A stretch of 64,000 bases of DNA from Hermodice carunculata (Eukaryota > Annelida > Polychaeta > Eunicida > Amphinomidae): positions 6,973,413 through 7,037,412 of the forward strand of contig OZ026625.1 in the NCBI GenBank assembly GCA_964020975.1. Reading direction: 5' to 3'. Below are positions 36,401 to 47,223 of the stretch, piece after piece. How positions within the stretch are numbered: the first letter of the stretch is position 1; each line of letters opens with the position of its first letter. The notes under the pieces are model-generated. The model did not search any database. It saw nothing but the letters and a program-made list of their open reading frames with translations, and had not been told where the DNA came from. The position numbers and the translations under genes were made by a program.

Positions 36401-36510
36401 ATAAAATATCGTCCTAACCACATAAAATGTTGTTATGACGAGATCAAATGTCGTGCGAAACAGATAAAATGTCGTTATGACCACATAAAAAGTGAAGTGA
36501 AGTTGACACC
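33439..36510. repeat. right arm of the foldback element
   Basis: Inverted counterpart of the left arm: inner domain 33439-35620, outer tandem-repeat domain 35637-36490 (units AAAATGTCGTTATGACCAGA T on plus), terminus GACACC at 36505-36510. It is about 490 bases longer than the left arm, mainly because of extra sequence between about 34520 and 35085 that has no match on the left. By eye the aligned parts agree at well over four bases in five. Confidence 0.9.
34452..34501. repeat. 50-base palindrome in the right arm
   Basis: TTAAATCTAAAAAATCCCAG and its reverse complement form a 25-bp-arm palindrome with 24 of 25 pairs matching. In the left arm (about 28130-28165) only the right half plus a short CCAGTTTTTTAAAACTGG hairpin is present. 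Confidence 0.85.
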
Positions 36511-36911
36511 GTTAGGCTTAGCCGCAAAGACCCCCATTTTTGACCACTTGTCGTTATCAAAGACCCCCTCCCCCCTTTTCAAGCCGTCGATCCTATAAAA
36601 GGCCCCATGCCCCCCCCCCCCCATTTTCTTATTGATTCAGCTCCCATTAGGTCTCGGGTTCCTACCCTCAGTGTAGCCTAATCACCCTAAAATATGGGTA
36701 GTGCCCAACAAAATAGGATATCAGGGTTTGAATCTCCTTCAGCCATCAAAGGAGAACAGGATATGTTCATGTACTCAATCTGAACGTGTACCTGCAATGC
36801 AGTCAGTTCCACGTGAACACTATATCATTGGCTCCACCTCCAACCCAGTGGTAGGTAGCGTAATATATTCTGGAATGTCTCACCAGTTTCGTCTACCTGA
36901 CTCACTTGGTT

Positions 36912-36917
<6 letters not shown>
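36511..36917. other. right flank of the foldback element, with poly-C tract
   Basis: C-rich runs at about 36566-36576 and 36610-36623; no gene recognised. Confidence 0.45.
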
Positions 36918-36918
<1 letters not shown>

Positions 36919-36949
<31 letters not shown>

Positions 36950-37060
36950 GAGGGGAGGTTGTTTTTTTGTTTTTTGTTTTGTTTTGTTTTGTTTTGTTTT
37001 GTTTTTATTTTTTGTTTTTGTTTTGTTTTGTTTTTGTTTTTTTGTATTTTTGTTTGTTTT
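36919..37060. repeat. poly-T and (TTTTG)n tract
   Basis: About 30 T followed by GGAGGGGAGG and then TTTTG repeats. Open frames here are poly-Phe artefacts. Confidence 0.95.
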
Positions 37061-39092
37061 ATATTGGAAGACTTAAAAGGAAACAATATTCATACGACAG
37101 AATGCGGCCACCCCAGGGCGTGTGGACTATGAATCTGTGGGCGGACATCGTGAGCCTCGAGGATTCGTACGTCATTTTCCACATGGACGTGTGCATGAAT
37201 GGGACTGTAATCATTTCATTCTGGGTGCATTATATTTGTGCTTTATAAATTTTGACCCAATTTTGCACACCTAGTATCATACCGTCTGCTGTGATGGTGA
37301 CAGCTACATCAACTTCTGCTCAAAACAGCAGTAATATTTGTTCTTTCACTGCAAGATATATAGGTATGTATATCGCGTCAATTATACAAAGTAGAACCTT
37401 TTGCGTGGTTCGAATCACAAAAAATACCATTGCTCAATCTCCGTACTCTGCATTTTTGTTCCAGCCACTGTCTATACCTATACCTATACCTATACCTATA
37501 CCTAACTTTAATTAAAATTGTCACGCTCGATTCATAATTTTTAAAAATCGTGGCTTTAACAGCCAAATGAACTAACGCATGGGTCGTCAGCCAGAAAACT
37601 ATCAAGCATATTTCACAGCCTTGAATTCCACAGACTTGCTATTTTTCTAATGGCGGCTGCTTGCCTAATATTTGCAAAGACAACTCGCGTGAATCATAAA
37701 ACGTCAAGAACACGTCACAGTGAAATATCAAAAACTTCCAGTTTTAGACACAAAAAAATCTGTTTCATTCCGACTCCAGCCATTTGTTTCCACAAAATTT
37801 TGAAAATCTCCATTTTTGCTAAGGTGCATTTTTAGCATATCTGAAAAAAAAAAAAGACTTACAAGAGTCAAGACAATAAACGCAATTAATAACAATACGT
37901 GGCCTTTTTATTTTTGGCTGATACGGTTAGCAGGACTTAATTTTCTCTCGCTTCATATCAGCCCAGATTGCATTATCCGCCATATAACAGTGAAAACAGT
38001 GATTGCTGGAAAATCTCGTCAATGAAAGGGAAAATGTGAATATATAGTTATATATGATGTGGTCATTTCAATAGTGGCTTCAGATTGGGGTTTGGGAGTT
38101 AACCATACTGTTTGCATTTGTAGACGTGTAGGTCGAAGAATCACGAGAGGCCTACACCAGATAAACCACTACAATGCGACACCAGTCCATTATATTATGT
38201 GTCTGCAAGTTAGCATTATTATATAGATGGACGAATTATGTGCGAGAAACATTTTTGTATTTTCTCTTTATTTGACCCTTAACACGCACCAGAATGCACA
38301 CAATTTTTGGTTGGAAGGCATGCTCCAACCTCCACCTCCTTCCTTTTGACAAATCCTGGATATGCCACTAATTATTATAGTCAAATCTTTAAATAAATAA
38401 TCAAAAGCACTCAAACAATTGCTTTGAAATTGCTAAGCCACACTTCGCCCATAAAAATTGTATCTCATATTAGTTTTAAGTAAATCTGGTGAACAATTCA
38501 GGGAAGAAGTATCCCCACTGACCTGCATTCTAATCCATGGAATTGCAAGCATAAGTTTCAATACCCAAATTGAAAAAAAAATTATAAAAAATCTGGGATC
38601 CACACAGATGCCAGCTAAAAACTTGGTTTTACTTGTCAATAGGATACATGTACATTTAGTTCAAATTTCAACTCAATCTTGAGAGGGATTCAGAAGTAGT
38701 AAAAAAAAAAAAAAAAAAAAAAAAAACAAGCACAATACAAAACACCAAAGACACATGAAAAAATATTTTTCAAAAAAGCACATTTCTGCCCATCCAATGT
38801 ATATCGCAAATAAGAAAATAAAATAAATAATTTCGTGGTGCTGAGGGCAATAATTGGAACCAGTGAATAGGACGTACCTGATGAAAATAAGGAGCACCTC
38901 TTTTTTAACAGTTGTAGACTTTATATGACAGTTTTATGGACGAAAGTAGGATGCTGCTTGCGGCCACCTGCAACGTGCATAGTAAAACATGAAGTTAGAC
39001 TATGTGTACGGAGATACTGGCTATTAGCATCTACGAACATTATTTTATAATCTTATTTTGATTACCCCTTCCTCAGAATAAGCATGATGACA

Positions 39093-39093
<1 letters not shown>
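37061..39093. other. 2-kb non-coding stretch with small repeats
   Basis: Contains a (TATACC)n hexamer array (about 37470-37503) and a 26-base poly-A at 38701-38726 that could be the tail of a retroposed sequence reading plus, although no source gene was recognised upstream. No coding region supported. Confidence 0.45.
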
Positions 39094-39171
<78 letters not shown>

Positions 39172-39270
39172 TAAATATATATATATAAATATATATATAA
39201 ATATATATATATAAATATATATATATGTATATATATATATGTATATATATATATGTATATATATATATAT
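39094..39270. repeat. (AT)n array with ATAA and ATGT interruptions
   Basis: About 175 bases, ending directly at the left terminus of the pogo-like MITE; a smaller AT-rich array follows the MITE (39453-39513). Confidence 0.95.
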
Positions 39271-39450
39271 ACAGTAAAACCTGTTTTGAGAGACGCTAGA
39301 GCAGGCCAAAAAGTGGTCACATAAGGCAGGTGATCTCTCAATAGAGGTGCAATAACATGGGAAAGATTGTAAAAGGGACATGGTAAACATGGTCTGAAAA
39401 GGCAGGTTTGGTCTTTCCTCACAGTAGTCTCTCAAAACAGGTTTTACTGT
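39271..39450. mobile_element. pogo/Tigger-like MITE with perfect 24-bp inverted ends
   Basis: The left end ACAGTAAAACCTGTTTTGAG (continuing AGAC) is repeated perfectly in inverse orientation at 39427-39450. The element is about 180 bp, non-coding, and sits in an AT dinucleotide array as expected for TA-targeting mariner-superfamily transposons. The CAGTxxAACC terminus is typical of pogo/Tigger relatives. Perfect ends suggest recent activity. Confidence 0.85.
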
Positions 39451-39513
39451 TTGTATATATATATATGTATATATGTATATGTATATACATATATATTTAT
39501 ATATATATATATG

Positions 39514-40535
39514 TATATGGACTAATTACTGTTAAGTTTACTTCCAATTAAACTTCACATAAACAAGCGCAATGCTGATTAACACAGTGACTGTTGACGA
39601 GCAACATGGGTCTACCGTCATTGAAAAATTTACAAGGTGGTGTGAAAGAATGTTCTAAACCAGCTGATACGGGTTTTCAACAACCAATCCGACAAAGCCG
39701 AGGTAGTCGCAAGGTAGTACTGAATAAATGCATATCCAAGTTTCACCAAGTTTGTCTGTTCTGCAGTCATTATAACGTGGATATTAATGCTACATTTATA
39801 GTAACCCTGTGATCCTGAGAATTCGGTCAAGGTGACTCAAACACAATCCAAACCTTTTTCCACCCAGTTTTGTTAAGTTCTTCAGTAATTTTTACCGGGA
39901 AACTGATTTTACATTAGTGACCGTATGACCTTGAAAATCCATTCAAAGTGACCCAAACAAAATCCCAATGCATGTCTTGCATTGATACACATTCCTAAAA
40001 AGTTTCATGCAGTTTTGTGGAATTCTTCAAGACTTACCTCACACAAACTCAAAGTGTTGAACAACAACATGCAAAAGAAGGGGAAGAAATCGGCACCAGA
40101 ACATATTCTGGTGCCGATTTCTTCAGGGTTCATTTCATCAGTTTTTTTTGTTTGTTTGTTTTTTTTGGGGGGGGGGGGTAGCAATTTAAATATAGTAGTC
40201 AAACGGGCTTTAAAAATCCCACATTAAAGCTATCAGAGGCCAGTTGTCCATTCAACCTGCCATGGTGCTGGAGTACCAACTAAAACAAAAATTTAAGTCT
40301 TCCTGAAGGAACTGACGAAAGCAGATGCTGCGAAAGCGGTCCATGGTGGGAAAAAACCTCCATACTAAAGAAAGAAATTTACACTTCAAATGGTGTCCTC
40401 TCCGGAGATCTGAGACAAATATACTATAAGTTTACAAAATTATGAAATTTCCCAGCGAAACAATAAAAAACAAACATTTTTTCACAGGTAATACATGTAT
40501 GGATATTTTCAAATTCTTAAAAGTTTTATTTTTTG
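39514..40535. other. non-coding stretch, nothing recognised
   Basis: A small inverted repeat (GAAATCGGCACCAGAACATA then TTCTGGTGCCGATTTC, 40087-40123) and a G-rich tract near 40167-40178 are the only visible structures. Confidence 0.45.
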
Positions 40536-40538
40536 CAG

Positions 40539-40630
40539 ACCTTTTTTTTACCAGTTATACTGGTATTATGGGCCCTCTGAGAGGCCTGCGAGTAGCAACT
40601 GAAACACAGGCCAGTAATAATTTCAGACAG
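40539..40630 (+). CDS. candidate internal exon of an unidentified host gene
   Basis: A 92-base stretch bounded by a strong acceptor (polypyrimidine then TTTTTTGCAG) and donor (AGACAG/GTAATA). Frame 3 is open through both borders and reads LFFTSYTGIMGPLRGLRVAT, then ETQASNNFRQ. Composition is more coding-like than in the neighbourhood. The following open stretch (to 40888; GHDRIFINYAFIRYLGCRFF) could be a second exon. No homology recognised. Confidence 0.3.
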
Positions 40631-42024
40631 GTAATACTTCAAACATTAGCCAATTACCCAAATGCTAATGTTACTTGAATTTGGATAAAATATGTCTAAA
40701 TGTCTACAATATCATTCAAAGGCCATGACAGAATCTTCATTAACTATGCCTTTATTCGCTATCTTGGCTGCAGATTTTTTAAAGTCCAGGTCCTTCCGTG
40801 TCAACCATTGTACTTTTACCTGTCGTATGGCATGCACTGCTGTGAGACCGAAACATCGATGTGGCACATGTATCTGGGGCTAATCTAGGTTTTTAGGCAA
40901 TAATCAACAATGTCTTGGGGGGATTTTTTCAACATTAGAGACCCATGAATGCACAGAGAACATTTGCTTTATGATCTTTTAGTAACAGGGAACATCAGAC
41001 AGATGGAAGGAGGAAAAATGGAAGCATGGGGTGCAGGGGAGCCTGGCAGGAGTGTTGTAAAGGAGGAGCAGGGAGGGAGCCCCAAATGAATGCTGTATTG
41101 CTGCATGTTGGAAAATGCTATGAAAAGCGACACACTGCTCAGGTCTCAGGCTATGGTCCTCAGACAATTTTCTTGTTAATGGATATGACCCTGCACAGAA
41201 AAGCTCATATTTGCAACGTGGATTCCCTCTGTTCTTGGAGTGAGTGGCAGAAAAAAAACACATAGACTACAACATTGTATAGCCATAATGTGTGGGCCTG
41301 GGTTCTGGGGATTGGGCAAAGAAGGCAAAGCCACCAGAAGTGCTGAGTTTTTGGCTGTTTGGAATTCAATTTTCAGGGGTACTCAGTGAGTTAAAAAGGT
41401 ATCACACTTCTACAAAAGATACTTTTGAAAAGAGGTAAAATGACAGTCCATATACATTTTTATGTATTTTCAGACTTGCTTAAAATTCTAGAAGTATGTC
41501 TCACTGCGCCCTTTTCCCGTTTTCCCTACCTGATGGCCACAGATGAGCCGAGTGCTTTGTGTGTGGTGTATAAAAATGATTTCAAGAAACTAAACACGCT
41601 TTTTAATTTTTTAATATTTTATGCAAAAATCATAGAGGTTTTTTTTTTCAAATTTGGTCAGTTGGTAGACCATTAAAAATGAACAAAGTTTGGTAGCACT
41701 ACCAAAAATTCGGTAGTATTTTTTAAAAGCTCTGGCATGGGTGACTAAATATAAGAGGCACTACTTTTACACTGTAACATGAACACCCCTCGCTCAGGTC
41801 AAACAAGGGTTAAGCTTGTTAGTTTTCTGAGAAAGACATACATCAAATGACCACATCCTCGTTAACTAACCTCTGTTCTGTGCAGTGCTAAATTGTGTGT
41901 AATGTCATAAAGATAAGTATTGAGTGAGACTTCTAACCTTCCAATTTTTATGATGGACACAACAGCATGAATATTATATGGTAATGATGCCTGTCATCTA
42001 TTTGTTTGCTTTGCCAACTTTCAG
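40631..42024. other. stretch between candidate exons
   Basis: Contains the 62-codon plus frame at 40700-40888, possibly coding, and several AT-rich shadow frames. Nothing firm. Confidence 0.35.
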
Positions 42025-42097
42025 GTTCTCTACACACGATACTACAATTGTACTCCATGAGGACACCAGGTTTGAACCACGTCAAGTCAGTATGTAA
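42025..42097 (+). CDS. candidate terminal exon of an unidentified host gene
   Basis: Follows an acceptor GCCAACTTTCAG and reads FSTHDTTIVLHEDTRFEPRQ plus VSM and a stop. Same strand as the exon at 40539. The link between them is inference only. Confidence 0.22.
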
Positions 42098-42560
42098 CCT
42101 GCACAGACCAATCTGGCTTCCATCCCTGGCTCTCAGAGACCTAGAAATCCAATGACTGCATGCACTTCTCTTTTCATATCAGAAACCTTTGTATCAAATT
42201 TGAGTAAATTCTCTCCATATCATTTTATACTTTGTAATAGCCAGCCACCAAAAGGAAGATGGAGTTTTCGAATTACATTCGCATGCACCATATATCTGAC
42301 CCTCGACATTTCCAGTCACAACTGTTATACTTAATTTATCACAAATGTAAAAAATACTACTTTACCCAAAATGATATTATTCCAACAGTGTAATAAATCA
42401 CATTTTTCTGTATATATACCGCTCATCTCGACATGAAATCAAATGTATCTGACCAGAAATCCAAGCTGTGGACAATTTCAGCTCTCAGAATTCCTTGAGT
42501 TCCTGGTCAACAAAAACTCAGGACAACACTAGGGCAATAAAATTTCAAGTCATTAACATG

Positions 42561-43250
42561 CACAGTGGACCCTGTTTTGAGGCCACCCCAATAAGAGACC
42601 ACCTGCCAAACACTTCAGGATACCTGTTGATGACTCGCTATGACAGCAGGGTTTACAATGAGTTCATAGGAGCATCTCCCCTCATAGCTCTCCTGGAGTG
42701 AACTTCAGGAGAGCTAGTCAAAGCTCGCCAGGGATTTGTTCATGGAAAGGCCTAACAGAACCAACAAACCAGACATACACAAGAGGAGCCTCCCCTATAT
42801 TTCAATCCCCTGGATTTTCTTCAGAAGGCAGGAAGCTCAATGTGCGCAAAGAGCACCAAGTAAATTTACCGAGCTTAATCCAGACCATTCACTTTCACTG
42901 GAACTGCACATTCAGACAAGACACGCTGGAACCTGAATGGGAGACCATGGCATGAACCATTTGAAGGTGTAATCATGATAATAATTAAGAGAAAAGTAAT
43001 TTATCGTAAACAGCACTTGAATGATTGAGAGAGAAGATGACCTCGGTGAGAGTACAGGGACACAAACTCATTTAATCGTATTGTATCATGAACAAACTCA
43101 TAATGATGGGTTATTAAGAGATTTTGAGCATGTTTTACACTTGTGCACATTCTGTCCAGCGGTCCCCATCTTGAAAGATCGCCACAGAGGTTCATCAAAA
43201 TGTGGTCTCTCAAAACAATAAAATAAAATAAAATAAATAAAACAAAAAAC
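42561..43250. mobile_element. possible second pogo-like MITE, expanded by insertion
   Basis: The left end CAGTGGACCCTGTTTTGAGG resembles the MITE at 39271. The opposite end is approached at 43200-43216 with GTGGTCTCTCAAAAC, after which an AAATA-rich insertion interrupts the terminus before ACAGGT. The interior is non-coding. Confidence 0.35.
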
Positions 43251-45532
43251 AGGTGATATTTCATAGAATGGAGGAGTAACGCGAAATATTATTTTTTAAA
43301 ATATTAAACAACAAATGGACTCTCATTAAAACGGACTGACAAGACTAACTCTTAAAGAAAAGTGGGTACTTAATGAATGCAGGCTGTGCATTTTTGAGGA
43401 AGAAATTACTGATCCCTTCCAGTAAAAGGGAATGGGTAAAATATAAATAAGTAGTAACCGCTATCCTGTGGGTAGATATGAAGTGTAGAGAGTTCAGAAT
43501 ACTACTACCCCTTAATTTATTTGTGCTAATACAGCATATGTCAAAATTCTACAGAAGAACATGACACTAGTCCTTCCGTATATATAGTTTGGACAGTGAC
43601 AGATTAGTTTATGGAGTGTAGAGACTTCGGCCTAAGGAATGGGGTAATGACTACCAGGAAAGTGGTTCTGAATGAAAAGACACAAATATGATAATTGAAT
43701 GGCACACCCATGACATGGATATTTACATGAGTCTGTTCTCTGTCACAGAATTTACACGTTCAATGAAAGTGCTATGAAAATATGTATGGCTGTTTGTTTT
43801 CATTTGGAGAGGTCACTGTATTCATTGAGTGTGTGTGGGGTCATCAAGTCCAATGAATACTTTGCAGGGTCACTGCAGAGTCACTGAGTTGGCCTGTTTT
43901 CTGGATGACTCACATGTAACTGGAAAACATGTGGAGTAAGCTAGAATGGTGACCTGCATTCATATGAGGTGATCCAGACAGGTCTCAATGCACTGGGATG
44001 TGTGACTAATTGGAAAACTGAAACAAACTAGAGATTTCTGTGTATAAATGTAAAGCAGATATTTTCCTGACTGCAAGGAGAAGAGAGAGAATTTTGAAGG
44101 ATCTGACAGAAGCAGTGTATTGTCATCAAGCCATCGGGACTGTGAGCCATTGTTTACATTGTACCTGTGGAGTGTGGATAGTGTCTTTGAGTGGACTGGT
44201 ATATTTGGTGTTCATTGTACCACATTGGAACCAAACTGCACCTCTGTGGGATTGGATCAGCACCACACCTTTCAGTGCCACATTGGAACCAAACCATACC
44301 TCTGTGGGATTTGTACCAGATCATGTGACAGCTGTCATAGGACTTGGAACTGTGGGACTGTACCTGTGGATAATCTCACCAGGCATTAGGATTTACCTAA
44401 GACTCTTTAGCCATTGTTATCATCAGCAGAGATAAGTTTACCTGCTTTGCACAGATTTTGATTGTCAATATACTGTAATTGTTAAAGCTATATCATTGGT
44501 GTTATTCTTTGTTGAGTTCTGCTAATATTCAGAAGGTACGCATCGTCAAAAAAATCTTTGAACTTTTTGTAGTAAATTACCCCAGAAGAATGTGCTGTAT
44601 ACTGTCTGTGTGGATTAATTTTCCTGACAGTCCCCGATAAAGTACTGGTACATAATGCTTATGATAAGCTGCTTCGCAAGTAACATGAAGGAACGAAGGC
44701 CAAACAAAACTGTACTTCTTTTCTCGACCTAAGTGTGGCAAGGAAAGCTGTTGATTTAGTACAAAATGTGGCGCTGAAAGACTATGCTGTTCAGTTGCAA
44801 ACAAAAGAAATGAGAGAAAACACATCTGTTTCAATTTATTTTAAACTCTTCTTATATTAGCATCATTAGGGATGTAATTTGGATTGTTTGAGTTATCATT
44901 CTCAGAGATCAAAGATAGCAAGTGAACCTTTGAAGATACTTTCTGAACAATGCTGGAAGCCCCTTTACTCCCACTCGCCACTTTTACCATGTTTACCGTA
45001 AGAAAATTTACAAGCTGATTTACTTCAAACCTGATGGCACTTGAACCGCCGTTATTATCAAATGTTTACATATAGTTCAGAACAAGGCAAGTCCAACAAC
45101 ATATACAGTTACTATATTGAGGTACGGGGCTACCAGGTGATACAGGTATAAAGTTGACAATACGTTACAGCTTCAGCCTCTACTGTTACTAAATATGATA
45201 CAAACAAAAGCCTATGTTGGCACTAGCAGGAGCAAAATGCTACAAAAACTTTGAAACGGCTAAATCTTGCAAATGGCCTGTTAAATTTCCCCAAAAAATC
45301 TGCATTTTTGTGCAGCATTTTAACAGATTTCAAGTCTGTGCAGGTCTTTTGTAGAAAAATTGAAATTTTGACCACTGCTTTTGAAATCCTAATGTTAACC
45401 TTGAAAGTTTATACAGTACATTATTACAGACATCTTAATGTGTACCCATATGAATTAGGAATTACCTCACAAGTCAACATGACATAACAGAAATAATTCA
45501 TCACACATCAATAAACGGTTCTCCTGGAGATC
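43251..45532. other. 2.3-kb stretch with one unassigned frame
   Basis: A 131-codon plus frame (44040-44435) spans an internal duplication (CCACATTGGAACCAAAC and CTCTGTGGGATT occur twice, about 66 bases apart). No domain recognised. It resembles repeat-derived sequence more than a gene. Confidence 0.4.
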
Positions 45533-45534
45533 TA

Positions 45535-47060
45535 TACTGAACCCCAATGAAAAGTATCCACATAAAAAAATTAACAAATTAATTTTGTAAGTTACTAAGT
45601 ACTGTGTGTGCATATATGCATGGTTTGGAGCCTACATCAGGGTCATTCAGGACAACTTTTTAACTTTTGCTGGGTTGTTACATAATGCATGTGACTTTTG
45701 TGCACCGATTATGGCTTCTGACCACCACTCCTATTGGATGGCTAAAATGACCTGATGTTTTCAGTGGCTTTAAAAAGGGATGTTCAGCCAAGAAAAAAGC
45801 CAGTGGTCTCAGGTGTGTTGAGGCGATCATGCCGCGTCTGAGCCAAGGTCAAAGACACCATGCTTTGGGGCTTGCTGAGGGTGGAGTCCCAATCACTCAA
45901 ATCGCACAAAGAATGGGGTGTACTCGGCGCACCATCCAACGACTAATTGAACGGCAACAAGAAACTGGATCCGTAGATGATCGGCCTAGGCCTGGCCGAG
46001 AAAGAGTGACAACACCTGGCCAAGACCGTCACATCCGGCTGATGCACCTGCGAGACCGTTTCCATACAGCAGCCCAAACAGCCCGTGAGACTCAAGGGGT
46101 GAATCACCGTCCTGTCAGTAGTTCTACTGTGGAGAGGCGACTGAGGAGCAGTGGCCTAACAGCCAGAAGACCTTACAGGGGTAACCTGCTGACCCAACCC
46201 AGAAGAGAAAGACGACTGCAGTGGTGTAGAGCACACTCCAGGTAGACTCGCCAGCAGTGGAATACCGTCCTTTTTACTGACGAGTCCCGTTTTTGTGTCA
46301 GCAGAGCAGATGGCAGAGAACGTGTGTGGCGCCGGACTGGGGAGAGATATGCAGATGCCTGTGTCCGTCAGGCAGATCGATGGGGTGGACCCTCTGTCAT
46401 GGTGTGGGCAGGCATCAGCAACCGCTACCGGACACCCCTAGTGGTCATTCAAGGGATCCTCAATGCTAGGCGGTACATTGATGAGGTGCTGGAGCCGCAC
46501 ATGGTCCCATTTATGGAGCAGCATCAAGATCTGGCGATCTTTCAGCAGGACAATGCACGTGCACACTCTGCAAGATTAACAATGAACTTTCTCAATGAGA
46601 ACAACATCAATGTCATGGAATGGCCAGCGTTCTCACCCGATCTGAGCCCTATTGAACATTTGTGGGATCAGTTAGGCCAAGGTATTCAACGGAGGACACC
46701 TAGGCCTACTACCCGAAACCAGCTGATCCAAGCTCTGCAGGAAGAATGGAATAATGTTCCCCAACACAGAATTCAAACCCTGGTCAGCAGTATGCGCCGC
46801 AGATGTATAGCATGTGTTGATGCTCGAGGTGGCCACATCCCATATTGAACAGAAAAATTTGTGTGACTTTCAATTAGGGCAGTTAATGACATTTTTTGCC
46901 TGTAAGTGACGTTAATGTCGGTAGAGCGTGACATTATTTTTACGCCAGAAAAGTGAATGCTTTGTTAAGTTCTAAGCACGTCTAGGTATGAAATGTTTCA
47001 AGTATAAACAATAAAATACTTCAAAATTGGCATGTGGATACTTTTCATTGGGGTTCAGTA
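45535..47060 (+). mobile_element. Tc1/mariner transposon, nearly intact
   Basis: The ends are perfect inverted repeats: 45533-45563 (TATACTGAACCCCAATGAAA continuing to ATCCACAT) equals the reverse complement of 47032-47062. The outer TA on each side is the expected target duplication. The 1.5-kb element has one transposase frame, a TTTAAAAAGG TATA-like word before it, and an AATAAA at 47010-47015. Mutually perfect ends mean a young insertion. Confidence 0.93.
45829..46848 (+). pseudogene. Tc1-like DD34E transposase with one nonsense codon
   Basis: 339 codons in a single frame, interrupted once by TAG at 46243-46245. The N-terminus (MPRLSQGQRHHALGLAEGGV, then ITQIAQRMGCTRRTIQRL) is the paired-like helix-turn-helix that binds the inverted repeats. 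A GRER-type basic linker follows, then a second DNA-binding subdomain. The catalytic triad is D151 (FTDESR), D241 (QQDNARAH) and E276 (SPDLSPIEHLWD), with exactly 34 residues between the last two, the DD34E signature of Tc1. Length is normal for the family. The TAG stands where Tc1 proteins usually have a tryptophan just before TRQQW, so a TGG-to-TAG change is likely. The copy should therefore be unable to make a full transposase but could be mobilised in trans. Confidence 0.95.
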
Positions 47061-47136
47061 TAGGTTGCTTTTATTATGCCACCAGAAGCGTGTCTGAAAC
47101 AACCTTAGAGTAAAACCAGTCACTGTAAAAACTGCT

Positions 47137-47138
<2 letters not shown>

Positions 47139-47219
<81 letters not shown>
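47139..47219. repeat. (TA)n microsatellite
   Basis: About 40 TA units. Confidence 0.97.

Positions 47220-47223
<4 letters not shown>

Larger units (their letters stand above)
26657..36510. mobile_element. large foldback (TU-like) transposon, 9.85 kb, with nested insertions
   Basis: Two long inverted arms, 26657-29242 and 33439-36510, enclose a 4.2-kb centre. The outermost bases are inverted copies: GGTGTCAACCTCACTTCACT at the left, GGTGTCAACTTCACTTCACT read from the right. Each arm has an outer domain of about 40 tandem ~21-bp units and an inner unique domain of 1.65 kb (left) or 2.2 kb (right). This is the plan described for sea-urchin TU elements and other foldback transposons. The centre carries the C-terminal exons of an rve-type integrase and a LINE copy. 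A clean target-site duplication was not found; the 8 bases beside the TGTCAAC ends, CCCATTGG and CCGTTAGG, agree at 5 of 8. Confidence 0.85.

Noticed and set aside
35637-36484. A CRISPR-like regular repeat array
   Set aside because: Units are contiguous with no spacers, imperfect, and form one arm of an inverted pair in a eukaryotic context.
39045-39435. Tyr-Ile repeat frames on the minus strand
   Set aside because: AT dinucleotide array beside the MITE.
44040-44435. 131-codon frame considered as a secreted or membrane protein
   Set aside because: Contains an internal DNA-level duplication, no domain, and a second frame open over the same stretch; not supportable as a gene.
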